From Bacillus sp. V2I10 (GTDB lineage: Bacteria > Bacillota > Bacilli > Bacillales > Bacillaceae): DNA of 64,000 nucleotides. A model generated the notes under the pieces. The model was not told the DNA's origin. It saw only the letters and a program-made list of their open reading frames with translations, and searched no databases. Location of the stretch: NCBI RefSeq assembly GCF_030817055.1, contig NZ_JAUSYV010000002.1, forward strand, positions 1-64,000. The letters run 5' to 3'. The translations under genes were made by a program, and so were the position numbers. Numbering within the stretch: the first letter of the stretch is position 1; each line of letters begins with the position of its first letter. This document shows, piece after piece, positions 51,736 to 61,263 of this stretch.

Positions 51736-54075
51736 CTACCGTTCGCCGATGATCAAACCAATAATACTACTATCGATGTCTTCAGGTAAGGCGGATGTTT
51801 CTTCACTATTGGAAGAAGAATTTATCGAAGCCTTCTGAATATTATTGTTAAGAATCGATATAGTACCGTTAAGTAAGATGTCTCGTGAAGAGCTACCCAC
51901 CATCAATTTATAGTCTCCATCAGCAACCCTCCATCCGTTGCTGTTGACGTCCCAGTAGGAGAAGGCACGATCATCAAGCGGTAACGTAAACTCAGCTGAT
52001 TCTCCCGGTGGTAGGGACAACTTTTGGAAGCCTTTAAGCTGCTTCGGTGGCTGCGGCACAGACGGATTCGGCGAAGGAAGTCCTAAATACAATTGCGGAA
52101 CTGCCACACCGGTACGATTTCCCGTATTGGTCACCTTTACGATGACGTTCAACTTTGCTCCACTATCTTTGTTGGCTCGTTTGATCCGAAGATTACTGTA
52201 GCTGAATGTAGTATACGACATTCCTGAACCGAACTCAAAAGCCGGTTCTATGTTCTTACTATCAAACCAACGGTACCCCACGAATACGCCCTCTTTGTAG
52301 TAGACTTCTTCACCCACACCAGGGTATTTCTCAAGATCACCAGCAGTCGGCAAATCTGCTTCCTTCTGCGGGAAGGTTACTGGCAAACGTCCACCCGGAT
52401 CTACATCTCCAAACAGAACTCGTGCGATAGCTGTTCCGCCTTCTTGACCAGGATACCATGCTTCAAAAAGTCCCTTAATTTTATCTCTCCATGGAGTAAG
52501 TACAGGACCTCCTGTCTCTAATACAACAATCGTATTTGGGTTAGCTTCTGCTACTTTAGAAATCATTTCATCTTGGCTAGTTAAAGATAATTTGTCGCCT
52601 GGACAATCCAGTGACAAACAAGCACGGTCATTGCCTTGGGTCATATTATCTGTTGCGAAGACAATGGCTACATCTGCATCCTTTGCCACGTTTGAAGCAC
52701 GGGAGATATCGCTGCCGTTATCGTAATGGACCTGTATGTTTGAACCCGCCCGTTCAGTAATCGCTTGGAGTGGCGTTGTATAACTGAAAGGTGTGACATT
52801 GGATGAACCGCCACCACTCCTATACTTATCAGCAACAGCACCAACAATCGCGATCGACTTGACCTTTTTATCATCAAGAGGAAGTATATTTTCGTTTTTC
52901 AACAATGTGATTGCAGACTCTTCGATCTGCTGAGCAGTAAGTGCATGTGCCTTTTTATCTATCTGGCTATCGTCATCTTTGTATGGTGGTCGATCAAACA
53001 TTCCATAAGCAAACATGGTACGCAAGATTCTAAAAATGTGTTCGTCTATCTGGGCCATAGTGACTTGGCCACTTTCGACTGCAGCAGTAACAGCTTCCTC
53101 ACCGTATACGACTCCTGGCCATGGTTCAAAGTCTAAACCATTTTTAAGTGAGGCAATAGGATTTTTCGCTGCAAGATAGTCTGAAAGAACAAATCCCTTA
53201 AAGCCCCATTCCTTTTTAAGGATATCATTAAGTAGTCTGTTATTTTCACAGCTGTATTGCCCACCCACTCTATTATAGGCGCACATTACTGTACCAACGT
53301 TGGCTTCCTTGACTGCAGCCTCGAAATGAGGCAAGTATATTTCACGCTGAGTTCGCTCATCAGCATTTACGTTAACAGTCATTCGTGATCCAACAACTCC
53401 CCCGCGATGAGCCTCCGGTCGACCAATACCCTCTTGGTTATTCATTGCGTAGTGCTTTACGTTCGCAATGACACCTTCGGACTGAGCCCCGTTTATCCAA
53501 TTCACACCCATACGGGTTACAAGATAGGGATCTTCTCCAAAAGCTTCAAATGTGCGACCTCCAAGTGGTGTACGCATAATGTTTACTGTTGGTGCAAAAA
53601 CGACATCGTTCCCTTTATTCTTCACCTCGTTTGCAACAACAGTACCATGTGAGAATGATAATTGGCGATCGAATGTTGCAGCTAATCCCATTGGAGCTGG
53701 AAGGGCTGTTGCTTTCCCTTGGCGTGGTCCGACTGGACCGTCGGCGTAATACATGGTAGGCAATCCTACCCTAGATATACCATTGCTTGTGCCGGTATGT
53801 TTACCCTCAGCTCCTCCAACACCAAAGATTTCATCACCTGCAAGTAATGAAATCTTCTCCTCCTTTGTTAGTTCTTTGAGCAATAATTCTGCACGTTCGT
53901 CGGGTGAGAGCGAAGTGTTACACCAGGGGCGTTGTGCCGGATCACCACATCGCCCAACTGCTTCTGTATTCGCTTCAACTTTTGAAGGAAGAACCCCCTG
54001 GGAAGCGAATGGTAAAGATACTGTAATGATCGTTGTTGTGACAAGAATTACCTTACAAAGCTTTAATAATCTCAT
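51736..54075 (-). CDS. secreted glycoside hydrolase family 3 beta-glucosidase
   Basis: A 779-residue exported enzyme. Signal peptide (MRLLKLCKVILVTTTIITVS... to about residue 35); GH3 N-domain with KHYAMNNQEG and the nucleophile Asp in GFVLSDYLAA; GH3 C-domain (ITLLKNENILPLDDKKVKSI) and a fibronectin-III-like end (VKVTNTGNRTGVAVPQLYLG). Hydrolyses beta-glucosides or short glucans outside the cell. Start ATG 54075 has GGAG 7 bases upstream. It sits within the second Pho unit in place of phoD, so probably an insertion. Confidence 0.9.
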   Translation of the reverse strand: MRLLKLCKVILVTTTIITVSLPFASQGVLPSKVEANTEAVGRCGDPAQRPWCNTSLSPDERAELLLKELTKEEKISLLAGDEIFGVGGAEGKHTGTSNGISRVGLPTMYYADGPVGPRQGKATALPAPMGLAATFDRQLSFSHGTVVANEVKNKGNDVVFAPTVNIMRTPLGGRTFEAFGEDPYLVTRMGVNWINGAQSEGVIANVKHYAMNNQEGIGRPEAHRGGVVGSRMTVNVNADERTQREIYLPHFEAAVKEANVGTVMCAYNRVGGQYSCENNRLLNDILKKEWGFKGFVLSDYLAAKNPIASLKNGLDFEPWPGVVYGEEAVTAAVESGQVTMAQIDEHIFRILRTMFAYGMFDRPPYKDDDSQIDKKAHALTAQQIEESAITLLKNENILPLDDKKVKSIAIVGAVADKYRSGGGSSNVTPFSYTTPLQAITERAGSNIQVHYDNGSDISRASNVAKDADVAIVFATDNMTQGNDRACLSLDCPGDKLSLTSQDEMISKVAEANPNTIVVLETGGPVLTPWRDKIKGLFEAWYPGQEGGTAIARVLFGDVDPGGRLPVTFPQKEADLPTAGDLEKYPGVGEEVYYKEGVFVGYRWFDSKNIEPAFEFGSGMSYTTFSYSNLRIKRANKDSGAKLNVIVKVTNTGNRTGVAVPQLYLGLPSPNPSVPQPPKQLKGFQKLSLPPGESAEFTLPLDDRAFSYWDVNSNGWRVADGDYKLMVGSSSRDILLNGTISILNNNIQKASINSSSNSEETSALPEDIDSSIIGLIIGER

Positions 54076-54202
54076 TATTATTCTCCTCATATAGTTTTTT
54101 CAGAACCTTCAAAAAAATTACTTATTCAAAGAAGCATATAATTAGCATTCTGTGACATTTTCAGACTGTTAACCTAACGTAACGAGTGTGCTTTCATTAG
54201 TA

Positions 54203-55564
54203 CTAGTATTTATTAACGCTCTTCCTTGTTGCAGAAGCTGCAACTTTTACAGCTTTATAGGCGTTAACATAACCAGCCCCTACTTCATGGTATTCATAAC
54301 CGGTCATTGCATCTGCAGTAGATTGTAATAACCGAAGCACATGGTCAGGCTGAAGTGTATCATTTGCTTGAAGCATAAGTGCTACGACTCCAGAAATGTG
54401 AGGTGTTGCCATGCTCGTACCGCTTGCAGTGGTGTAGAACGGCAGATGCTCAGGGGCAATGTAAGTCGCATCCGTCGTAGTGCCAAGTGTATTCATGACA
54501 ACTCCAGTACTCGATTTTGCCGCTACAATATCGACCCCAGGTGCGGTAATGTCAGGATGCAACAGAGTATGCCCCTTTACGCCGCGTGAAGAGAAGTCCG
54601 CTAACTTTTTATCCTTCGTACCCGCTGCCACGGATATTACCCATGGCGCTGCAGAATAAGGATTAAGCGTGTTGTCGTCAGGGCCTTCGTTCCCTGCTGC
54701 AAATGTGACAACCATACCGGCGTCATGCGCTTTTTTACTTGCTACGTTGATCGGATCTTTCGCAGAGTATTCTCCGCTCGTTCCCCAGCTATTGCTAATC
54801 ACATCAATTCCATATTTCGTCTGGTTCTCAAGAACATAATCAAAGGCCTCGAGCGCCCAGACAACAAAAATCGCTTCCCCTGTTCCTAATCCAACGAGTT
54901 TTGCATCAGGAGCTATGCCTTTGTATAGGCCATCGCTTACGGTACCGTTACCAGCTATTGTTCCTGCTACGTGGGTACCATGTCCGGAAGACGTGTCAGT
55001 ATTTGCAACATTTTCAAGGTACAATGTTTCAGACGGTTCAAAAATGCTTGAACCTGTCAAAAACTTAACGTTTTGCACAACTTTATCGCCAAATGGAAGA
55101 TCAGGATGCGTAGCATCAATGCCAGAGTCAATCACCGCTACTGTTACGCCTTTTCCTGTCACCCCAAAATCATTCCATACTTTTTCTGCACCAATAAGTG
55201 CCCTGCTGTCCCGCAGTTTGTATTCCAGCTTTTTATTATAATAAATAGACTCTGCACCAAGATTAGCTGTCAGTAATGAAAGCAGTTGTAATTTGGAACC
55301 TTTTACTGCGATCATCGGAAGGTTATTAAACGTTTTTGTTTGTACTCCAAAGCTTTTTACAAGATTCAATTCAGTAAAGTCTGGCATTTGTGGATACGTA
55401 ATAATGGCTTCAACCAGCGTTGAGTCAGTAATGGAACTAAGCACTCTTTTTAATTCCGAGTCAACTTCTAATGTTGCAGCGTTTGCCTTATTCGATTCTG
55501 CAAAACCAGACAGCAAGGAAGTGACAAGTATTAAAACTATGAAACTTGAAAAAAATCTATTCAT
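54203..55564 (-). CDS. secreted subtilisin-like serine protease (S8)
   Basis: A 453-residue exported protease. Signal peptide 1-30 (ending ANAA), an inhibitor-type propeptide (to about 115), then the catalytic domain with Asp146 (AVIDSGID), His195 (SGHGTHVAG) and the Ser in SGTSMATPHISG. It ends shortly after the fold (VGAGYVNAYKAVKVAA) without extra domains. A related but larger subtilase with SLH repeats lies at the window edge. AGAGGAGAGG precedes the ATG. Confidence 0.92.
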   Translation of the reverse strand: MNRFFSSFIVLILVTSLLSGFAESNKANAATLEVDSELKRVLSSITDSTLVEAIITYPQMPDFTELNLVKSFGVQTKTFNNLPMIAVKGSKLQLLSLLTANLGAESIYYNKKLEYKLRDSRALIGAEKVWNDFGVTGKGVTVAVIDSGIDATHPDLPFGDKVVQNVKFLTGSSIFEPSETLYLENVANTDTSSGHGTHVAGTIAGNGTVSDGLYKGIAPDAKLVGLGTGEAIFVVWALEAFDYVLENQTKYGIDVISNSWGTSGEYSAKDPINVASKKAHDAGMVVTFAAGNEGPDDNTLNPYSAAPWVISVAAGTKDKKLADFSSRGVKGHTLLHPDITAPGVDIVAAKSSTGVVMNTLGTTTDATYIAPEHLPFYTTASGTSMATPHISGVVALMLQANDTLQPDHVLRLLQSTADAMTGYEYHEVGAGYVNAYKAVKVAASATRKSVNKY

Positions 55565-55701
55565 TTTACCTCTCCTCTGAATTTTCTGACTACCTATTAT
55601 AGTTATAGTAAATATCTTATTTCACCTATTAATCAGAAGAACAATTTGATAAACGATACTTCAGACAAGAAAAAGGCAATACTCATGGGTAAGCCGAGAG
55701 C

Positions 55702-55860
55702 ATGACATCTAAAAGAAAAAAGATAAACAAGGATATAAAGAAAATTGGACATGTCGCTATTTTATTGGCAACAACCAGTTTCTTCATAGTACAAACAATG
55801 CAAAAAAGTGAGTTAGTACACTTTGATTTTAAATTGGAAATAAGCCCTTCTTCTTGCTAA
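55702..55860 (+). CDS. possible 52-residue single-helix membrane protein
   Basis: ATG 55702 opens MTSKRKKINKDIKKIGHVAI, a very basic start, followed by a hydrophobic helix (LLATTSFFIVQ) and an acidic end to a stop at 55858. The ribosome site is poor (CCGAGAG). The remainder of 55565-55988 holds nothing I can support. Confidence 0.35.
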   Translation: MTSKRKKINKDIKKIGHVAILLATTSFFIVQTMQKSELVHFDFKLEISPSSC

Positions 55861-55988
55861 AAAATCATAGATTAATAGTGTATAACACAACAGTAAAGAA
55901 AACGGCATAACTGTTACGTCAATTTACATGTTTATCTTCGCTCATAAACTAAAAAATATAAGAAACTGACCGTTGAGGTAACTTCTTG

Positions 55989-56324
55989 TTACCAAATATA
56001 CCTTCTTGTCTTTTTTGAACGCGTATCCATTACGGTTATTTCAACCCGTTTCGGACCAAAATGAGTAGGTTTATAACCTTCACCTTGTTCATTGCGAAAT
56101 TGCTCGTAAGGGTAACCTGATCTTCCTCGTGGAAGCATTGGTATTTTTATTTGGTATGTCTCGTCAATCGTGACGGTTACCTGCTCCCAGACAAATGCAT
56201 CCCCATTATTAATCACCAGATGTTTGGGTGTTGGCGCTACATCAGCGATCAACTCTGCATCATCAGCCTGGCATCCCGTAATCAAGCAACAGCAAACAAG
56301 AAATAACCACCACATTTTACCCAT
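55989..56324 (-). CDS. small lipoprotein of the Pho-type operon
   Basis: A 111-residue lipoprotein: MGKMWWLFLVCCCLITGC gives a type II signal with lipobox LITGC. The mature part is a short beta-rich domain (VWEQVTVTIDETYQIKIPML, PRGRSGYPYEQFRNE, GPKRVEITVMDTRSKKTRRY). No known domain. Last gene of the five-gene operon, 9 bases after the previous one. Its C-terminal half survives as a scar upstream of phoD. Confidence 0.72.
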   Translation of the reverse strand: MGKMWWLFLVCCCLITGCQADDAELIADVAPTPKHLVINNGDAFVWEQVTVTIDETYQIKIPMLPRGRSGYPYEQFRNEQGEGYKPTHFGPKRVEITVMDTRSKKTRRYIW

Positions 56325-56333
56325 CGGACTACC

Positions 56334-57707
56334 TCACTTCTCTTTCGTCTCAGCGATGAGTGCTGCATCAAAAATCATTTCTTTGGCATGGGGATGACTT
56401 TTGTGCACTTCAATCGTCAACGTATTTGTTCCAGACACTAATTTGTTTAAATGTTTGGTGATGATATACTCCCTCTGAAATGTAGGCTCATTCGTTACCG
56501 CAAGTGATTCTGGCACTGTTAATCCTGGTTTAATTCCGTCTCTTTCTACTTCTTCGCCATTTAGATAAGCGACAAAACCATCCGCAAAGGTGACATGAAG
56601 CCGGAGACCCTGCAATTTCTTTGGTTCTGATACTATAAAGGATTGGCGAAAATAAGCAGAAGACGTCCTTTCGGCAGGGATGGGAGTTTGCACCCATTTC
56701 TGTACGGTTGAAGCTTCTTTGCTCCCGATTGGAGCGCGTCCCTTATTCCAATCGTCCGCCATGAAATTCCGATGACGCCAATCTGACATAGGCAGGTGTA
56801 CCCGCTCGGTAATGGGATGTTCACCTGTTAAATCAATATTAGCAGGAACAGAAATCGGAATCGATTCATCCCCCATCCGATATTGCCAGACGCTCCCATA
56901 TGTGACGAGCGGCTGATCCTTTTTCTTTTGATTTTGTTCCGATAAAGGATGAAAAACTACCTTTTGCATAATAGCTCCTGACGGCGATTCTGCTTGAATG
57001 GATAAATGATCTTCACTTCCCATTATTTCAAATGAACGGATATTGGTGCCTTGCCATTTTCCCCAACCATCTTTTCGATCATCCCAATCTGTCGAAACCG
57101 CCTTTACTCTGGTTGATTGGACATAAAGTTGATCCTTCATAAAAACGGCATCCACCTGCATTTTTTCCAAACGTTCCCACATTGACGCATTAAGTTTGCC
57201 ATCAACAAAAAGAAGCTGAAACTTCTTTTTATCCTGCTTCTCGCTCTCTCGCTCCAGCCACTCCCACTGCTTTTGATCAGTCAATCTCGACCCATTTAAT
57301 ACAAATAAGCGTAAATCACCAAATTCTGTATTATAGGCCGTTTTATTAAATCCAGGCACTGAATCAGGCAAGAGCGGATATCGTTTGACAAAAGCTTGTT
57401 CACTGATTTTTTGATCATAAATGGGATATACCATTGTTTGTGAGATGGAAGAGGGCATCTGATCCAACATTCCGATCCGGCCGATCCAAATCGCTTGCTT
57501 GCGCTCGCTTATCCATTCATCACTAACGGAATCAATCGATTGATTCACTAAGGTTACACGATAATTCGCTGGCGGTGCTTGGTACTCTCCTGCACCTATA
57601 TTGGTAAAATTAGACCCCCACAGGGAAAGGCACATCAGTCCCATCAACAACAGAGTACTGCTCAATAATCGATATTGGCTTTGGTTTATAAAAATCCGTT
57701 TCATCAT
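56334..57707 (-). CDS. membrane-anchored extracellular protein with galactose-binding-like domain
   Basis: A 457-residue protein. One N-terminal membrane anchor (LLSSTLLLMGLMCLSLWGSN), then an extracytoplasmic region. The first part (45-260) has an alpha/beta pattern with FGDLRLFVLNGSRLTD, reminiscent of metallophosphatase-like folds but lacking metal motifs I could name. The C-terminal part (about 330-450; TSSAYFRQSFIVSEPKKLQG, VTFADGFVAYLNGEEVERDG) is a jelly-roll of the galactose-binding type, often found beside PPP-type phosphoesterases. Probably works on the outer face with the Tat-exported phosphoesterase. Confidence 0.6.
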   Translation of the reverse strand: MMKRIFINQSQYRLLSSTLLLMGLMCLSLWGSNFTNIGAGEYQAPPANYRVTLVNQSIDSVSDEWISERKQAIWIGRIGMLDQMPSSISQTMVYPIYDQKISEQAFVKRYPLLPDSVPGFNKTAYNTEFGDLRLFVLNGSRLTDQKQWEWLERESEKQDKKKFQLLFVDGKLNASMWERLEKMQVDAVFMKDQLYVQSTRVKAVSTDWDDRKDGWGKWQGTNIRSFEIMGSEDHLSIQAESPSGAIMQKVVFHPLSEQNQKKKDQPLVTYGSVWQYRMGDESIPISVPANIDLTGEHPITERVHLPMSDWRHRNFMADDWNKGRAPIGSKEASTVQKWVQTPIPAERTSSAYFRQSFIVSEPKKLQGLRLHVTFADGFVAYLNGEEVERDGIKPGLTVPESLAVTNEPTFQREYIITKHLNKLVSGTNTLTIEVHKSHPHAKEMIFDAALIAETKEK

Positions 57708-57719
57708 ATTTCCCTCATT

Positions 57720-58091
57720 TTATGGTATATTCGGCAACCAACCCCATAGCATGTGATAAAAAGGCGGCCATAACAATAGAAGAAATCCCATAAAGAGATA
57801 AATGGAACTGCGTAATAAAACAGCAACAGAAAAAGTCCGTTTCTTTAACAGGAGCGTTAATATTCCTTGTGCAACAACCCAAACGATGAGAGTGATCACT
57901 TCTTTACCAGCATAAGGACCAATCGCCCAACCATATGGCACCCATTTTCCCATTTGAGCAAAAACACGGTTCGCCTCAAGCGGTTGAATGACACTCCACC
58001 ATTGCAGACCGATTAAACTATAAAGAGCACACCAACTGGAAAAAACGATGGCGCATGTGCTACCTCTCAATCCTTGCTTTACCTGACTCAC
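57720..58091 (-). CDS. small integral membrane protein (3 helices)
   Basis: A 123-residue protein from the GTG at 58091, 7 bases after AAGGTGGG. Three hydrophobic segments (AIVFSSWCALYSLIGLQWW, VITLIVWVVAQGILTLLL, SIYLFMGFLLLLWPPFYHML) with Trp-rich loops. No recognised family. In the middle of the operon. Confidence 0.55.
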   Translation of the reverse strand: MSQVKQGLRGSTCAIVFSSWCALYSLIGLQWWSVIQPLEANRVFAQMGKWVPYGWAIGPYAGKEVITLIVWVVAQGILTLLLKKRTFSVAVLLRSSIYLFMGFLLLLWPPFYHMLWGWLPNIP

Positions 58092-58104
58092 CCGGCTTCC
58101 CACC

Positions 58105-58662
58105 TTATACTGATTTTAACAATGCTAATCCAAATCCTGTCACAAAACTAAGCAGCAAACATAACCAGGAGGCATAGATAAAAAAGGCAATCAAAGCCGC
58201 CAATTGTTTCTCTTCCATCTGCTGATAAGAACGAAGCAGAATGCTGCCAATCACACCAAAAGGCAATGAACCGAGAGCGACAAATTCTTTGAACTCCATG
58301 ACAATAAAGTGCATAGCTGGCTCATGAAACTGCAGCCATTGCTGCACGCTATCTGGTGCACGGTAACCAATATACAGCCAATTTCCAAAAATAATCGCAA
58401 GCAAGATAAGGCCGTTTGTCACCCAGAGCCATTTCGCTAATGGCAAGAGAATCTCATTGTTCCCTTTTACCAGCATGGTAGCCAAATGTACGGTTACAAA
58501 AGAGGCGATCATCGTCATAACGGAAGCCAGTCCATGCAAAGTGGCAGCCCATCGATAGGGAGAATCGCTGAACAGATGAACGAGAGGGATCATAAGAAAA
58601 AGAAGTGCGGTTACACTCCCCTGTGTAACCGCCAAATCACGCACGTGGATCATCAGTTTCAC
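58105..58662 (-). CDS. integral membrane protein (4-5 helices)
   Basis: A 185-residue protein with segments GSVTALLFLMIPLVHLF, ASVMTMIASFVTVHLATML, WVTNGLILLAIIFGNWLYIG, a loop with HEPAMHFIVMEFKEFVAL, and IAFFIYASWLCLLLSFVTG. Several His in or near helices could bind haem or metal. Family not recognised. Its start overlaps the phosphoesterase stop by 4 bases, indicating coupled translation. Confidence 0.58.
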   Translation of the reverse strand: MKLMIHVRDLAVTQGSVTALLFLMIPLVHLFSDSPYRWAATLHGLASVMTMIASFVTVHLATMLVKGNNEILLPLAKWLWVTNGLILLAIIFGNWLYIGYRAPDSVQQWLQFHEPAMHFIVMEFKEFVALGSLPFGVIGSILLRSYQQMEEKQLAALIAFFIYASWLCLLLSFVTGFGLALLKSV

Positions 58663-59693
58663 TTGTTCCCCACCTTTTTCTTACTACGGTTCACCGTAAA
58701 CGAATCAATCACGTTATTTTCTTTATCATACACTTGGAAGTTCGCTTGTCCGCCGACAACATCTACCACCATATAATGTTCTTTTGCCGCTGGGCCCACT
58801 TCGACATTACGAGAATCCTTGTTGGTGTTGTTGAGTGGTGCACCTGCTCCACCCAGCGTCACTTGTTGGATACTGTTGTTAAACGTATATCCGTTACCAT
58901 TAAAGGAACTATCAATCTTACGGCGGTTGTAGTTATGTTCATGTCCAACCATGACCGCTGTCACATTGTATTTATCCAATACATCCCAAACTGCATCGCG
59001 TTCTATTGGATTTGCATCCAGCGACTTGCCGTGGTGAGAACCAATCGGATAAGCTGGAACATGAAACATCACGAAATGATGTGTTTTATCGCTGGTAGCC
59101 AGTAGATTTTCTAGCCAATTGCGTTGCTCATCGGTAATTACATAATCTGGATAATGTTGAATATTGACGGCGGTTTTTTTACGATCTGAGTTCATGACGA
59201 TAAAACGAGCATTCCCATAATCAAAATAATAAGCACTGCGTTGATAACCTGGCAGTTGTTCATTTGGCAGATAATTAAAGACTTTGCTGAAGACCGTTTC
59301 GTCATGCTCATGATTCCCTAACGCCGGATAAATCATATTATCTGGATAATAATCATTAACAATGTCTTTCCATTCGATTAACTGAAGCTCGACATCAACA
59401 CCTCCAAATACTTGATCCCCAGTAAACATGACAAAGTTGGGTTGTACAGATAGCCCCTTAACTTTGTCCATCAAAGAACGGAGTGTGATTTCATTCGTGC
59501 CATGTAATTCGCCCCGACTATCCCCCAACACAACAAAACGGAATGAGTTAGTTGCAGCATCCACTTTCTTTTCATAAAATGCCGGAAATTTTGTTGTCGT
59601 TAACGAGTTTACAAGTGTTAATGCTAGGCCAGCTCCGGCTATTTTCGTTGTCTGCTTTAAAAAACCGCGTCGACTTAACGGTTTGTTGTCCAT
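58659..59693 (-). CDS. Tat-exported calcineurin-like metallophosphoesterase
   Basis: A 344-residue extracytoplasmic phosphoesterase. The Tat signal is LSRRGFLKQTTKIAGAGLAL (5-24), with cleavage near VDAAT. The two-metal centre is complete: VVLGDSRG, FTGDQVFGG, GNHEHD, FHVPAY and GHEHNYNR, the purple-acid-phosphatase-like set. It probably releases phosphate from organic esters under starvation: PhoP boxes lie about 255-290 bases upstream. First gene of a five-gene operon and, with PhoD, a likely client of the nearby TatA. Confidence 0.88.
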   Translation of the reverse strand: MDNKPLSRRGFLKQTTKIAGAGLALTLVNSLTTTKFPAFYEKKVDAATNSFRFVVLGDSRGELHGTNEITLRSLMDKVKGLSVQPNFVMFTGDQVFGGVDVELQLIEWKDIVNDYYPDNMIYPALGNHEHDETVFSKVFNYLPNEQLPGYQRSAYYFDYGNARFIVMNSDRKKTAVNIQHYPDYVITDEQRNWLENLLATSDKTHHFVMFHVPAYPIGSHHGKSLDANPIERDAVWDVLDKYNVTAVMVGHEHNYNRRKIDSSFNGNGYTFNNSIQQVTLGGAGAPLNNTNKDSRNVEVGPAAKEHYMVVDVVGGQANFQVYDKENNVIDSFTVNRSKKKVGNK

Positions 59694-59947
59694 CTAGATT
59701 CCCTCCTTTATTCTCCCAAAAAACTTTCGCCTCTATTTTCAAGAACCTTTACTATCGTTAGATTCATTCTCAACCAAGTTTCATCTATTATTTTTATATC
59801 AAATCCTCTTTTGTTTTAGTTTGAGTGTTATCTACAAAACCTATAAATAGAATGCCAGTTAAGAGAAAATAATGGGTGTAGTGATCTTAAATTTCATCAA
59901 TTCTAACTCCTCCTTATTTGTTATACAGGAGCCATTATAATCACTGT

Positions 59948-59986
59948 TTTTTAATTTAATGTTAACTGTATGTAAATTGCATTCAA
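59948..59986 (-). promoter_or_regulatory. PhoP boxes upstream of the phosphoesterase operon
   Basis: Minus-strand TTTGAA (59981-59986), TTTACA (59970-59975), TTAACA (59959-59964) and TTAAAA (59948-59953), all with an 11-base period; the middle two match the PhoP consensus fully. Confidence 0.75.
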
Positions 59987-60046
59987 ATTAAATACTACTA
60001 TAAATCATATATACTTGAATGAAAGTCATATAAAGGAGTGAATGTT

Positions 60047-60955
60047 ATGCATTTAGAACAATTAAAATATATTGTTAAAGTGGCTGAAACACGTTCTATT
60101 TCCATCGCCTCACAAAATCTTCATGTTTCACAGTCTACAATTAGTAAAGCTATTACCAATTTAGAAGAAGAACTACAAATAAAATTGTTTAAACGTTCAA
60201 GGTTAGGGGCCATACCGACAGTAGAAGGGAAAAACATCATTAAAAAAGCATATGAAATTGTAGTCAAACTTAATGAAATACAAGAAGAAGTGGAAGCGCA
60301 AACAACCTTAATAAATGGCGAATTAAATCTATCGGCCAGCCCCAGCTTATTCACGCCAATTTTACTCAAAACGTTATCAAACTTAAAAAAAGACTATCCC
60401 AACTTACGGATTGTAATCACGGAAAAAAAATCACCAAATATTATTGAGGATATTTTACAAGGAAAGATTGACATTGGATTAGCCATGATTGATGAAATCA
60501 ATTGGAAAGCTCATGAAGAGTTAGTTTTCGAAACACTATTAGAAGGGAAAATAATGGTGTGTGTTAGCAAACATTCTCCATTGGCATTCAGTGACTATTT
60601 AACTCCTGAGGAGGTAATCAACCAAACAGTAGTGATGTATGATGGAGGCAGATGGAAAGATTACATTTCTATATTTTTAAATAGATATGGCCCCGTAAAT
60701 TTTTTATTTTCTTCAAACAATACTGAAGTTATTAAAAAAGCCGTTGCAGAAGGATTGGCGATTAGCTTTTTGATGGATATAGCACTAAAAGATGATCATT
60801 ATGTAAAAAGTGGAGAAATTATCCCAATACCTTTAATTAATTACGACTCCTACCCTCGATCCTTCGGATGGGTACGCTCAAGGAAAAAACATTTTTCTTT
60901 AGCAGCCAAAGAGTTTATAAAATGTCTCAAATTACATATCTCCAAATTAAATTGA
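60047..60955 (+). CDS. LysR-family transcriptional regulator
   Basis: A 302-residue LysR protein: N-terminal winged helix (YIVKVAETRSISIASQNLHV, SQSTISKAITNLEEELQIKL) and a periplasmic-binding-type effector domain (NGELNLSASPSLFTPILL to the end). I take the ATG at 60047, 8 bases after AAGGAG. Divergent from the phosphoesterase operon, so it may control that operon together with PhoP; its ligand is unknown. The left copy at 50114 is deleted inside the effector domain. Confidence 0.9.
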   Translation: MHLEQLKYIVKVAETRSISIASQNLHVSQSTISKAITNLEEELQIKLFKRSRLGAIPTVEGKNIIKKAYEIVVKLNEIQEEVEAQTTLINGELNLSASPSLFTPILLKTLSNLKKDYPNLRIVITEKKSPNIIEDILQGKIDIGLAMIDEINWKAHEELVFETLLEGKIMVCVSKHSPLAFSDYLTPEEVINQTVVMYDGGRWKDYISIFLNRYGPVNFLFSSNNTEVIKKAVAEGLAISFLMDIALKDDHYVKSGEIIPIPLINYDSYPRSFGWVRSRKKHFSLAAKEFIKCLKLHISKLN

Positions 60956-61263
60956 GGTATAACCACAGCCGTCAATCGACTGTAAATTCATACTACTTAT
61001 TATCTCAATCTCTTTAAGACAAGTGGAATGGGAATCAGAGCAATTAATAATTAAAAGGGAGCGAGTAATATTCGCCCCCCTTTTTTACGACTCCCAATCT
61101 GATACTAATACTTCTTGATCCAATAGTTTTGCATATTCTGATTTTTTATTTATATAAGTGAAAAAACATACTTGTACTATCAGATAAGTGTTTGTACCTC
61201 GTAATAAAACCAAACCCCTAAAAGTAAATCGTATTGAGTCGTGAGAGTTTCTAAAGAAATCCA

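Larger units (their letters stand above)
59728..61140. repeat. right copy of the duplicated leader-PhoP box-LysR segment
   Basis: Partner of 49796-50970, near-identical from the leader through the LysR gene and about 180 bases beyond. This copy is intact, so it is the better guide to the ancestral arrangement. Confidence 0.92.
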
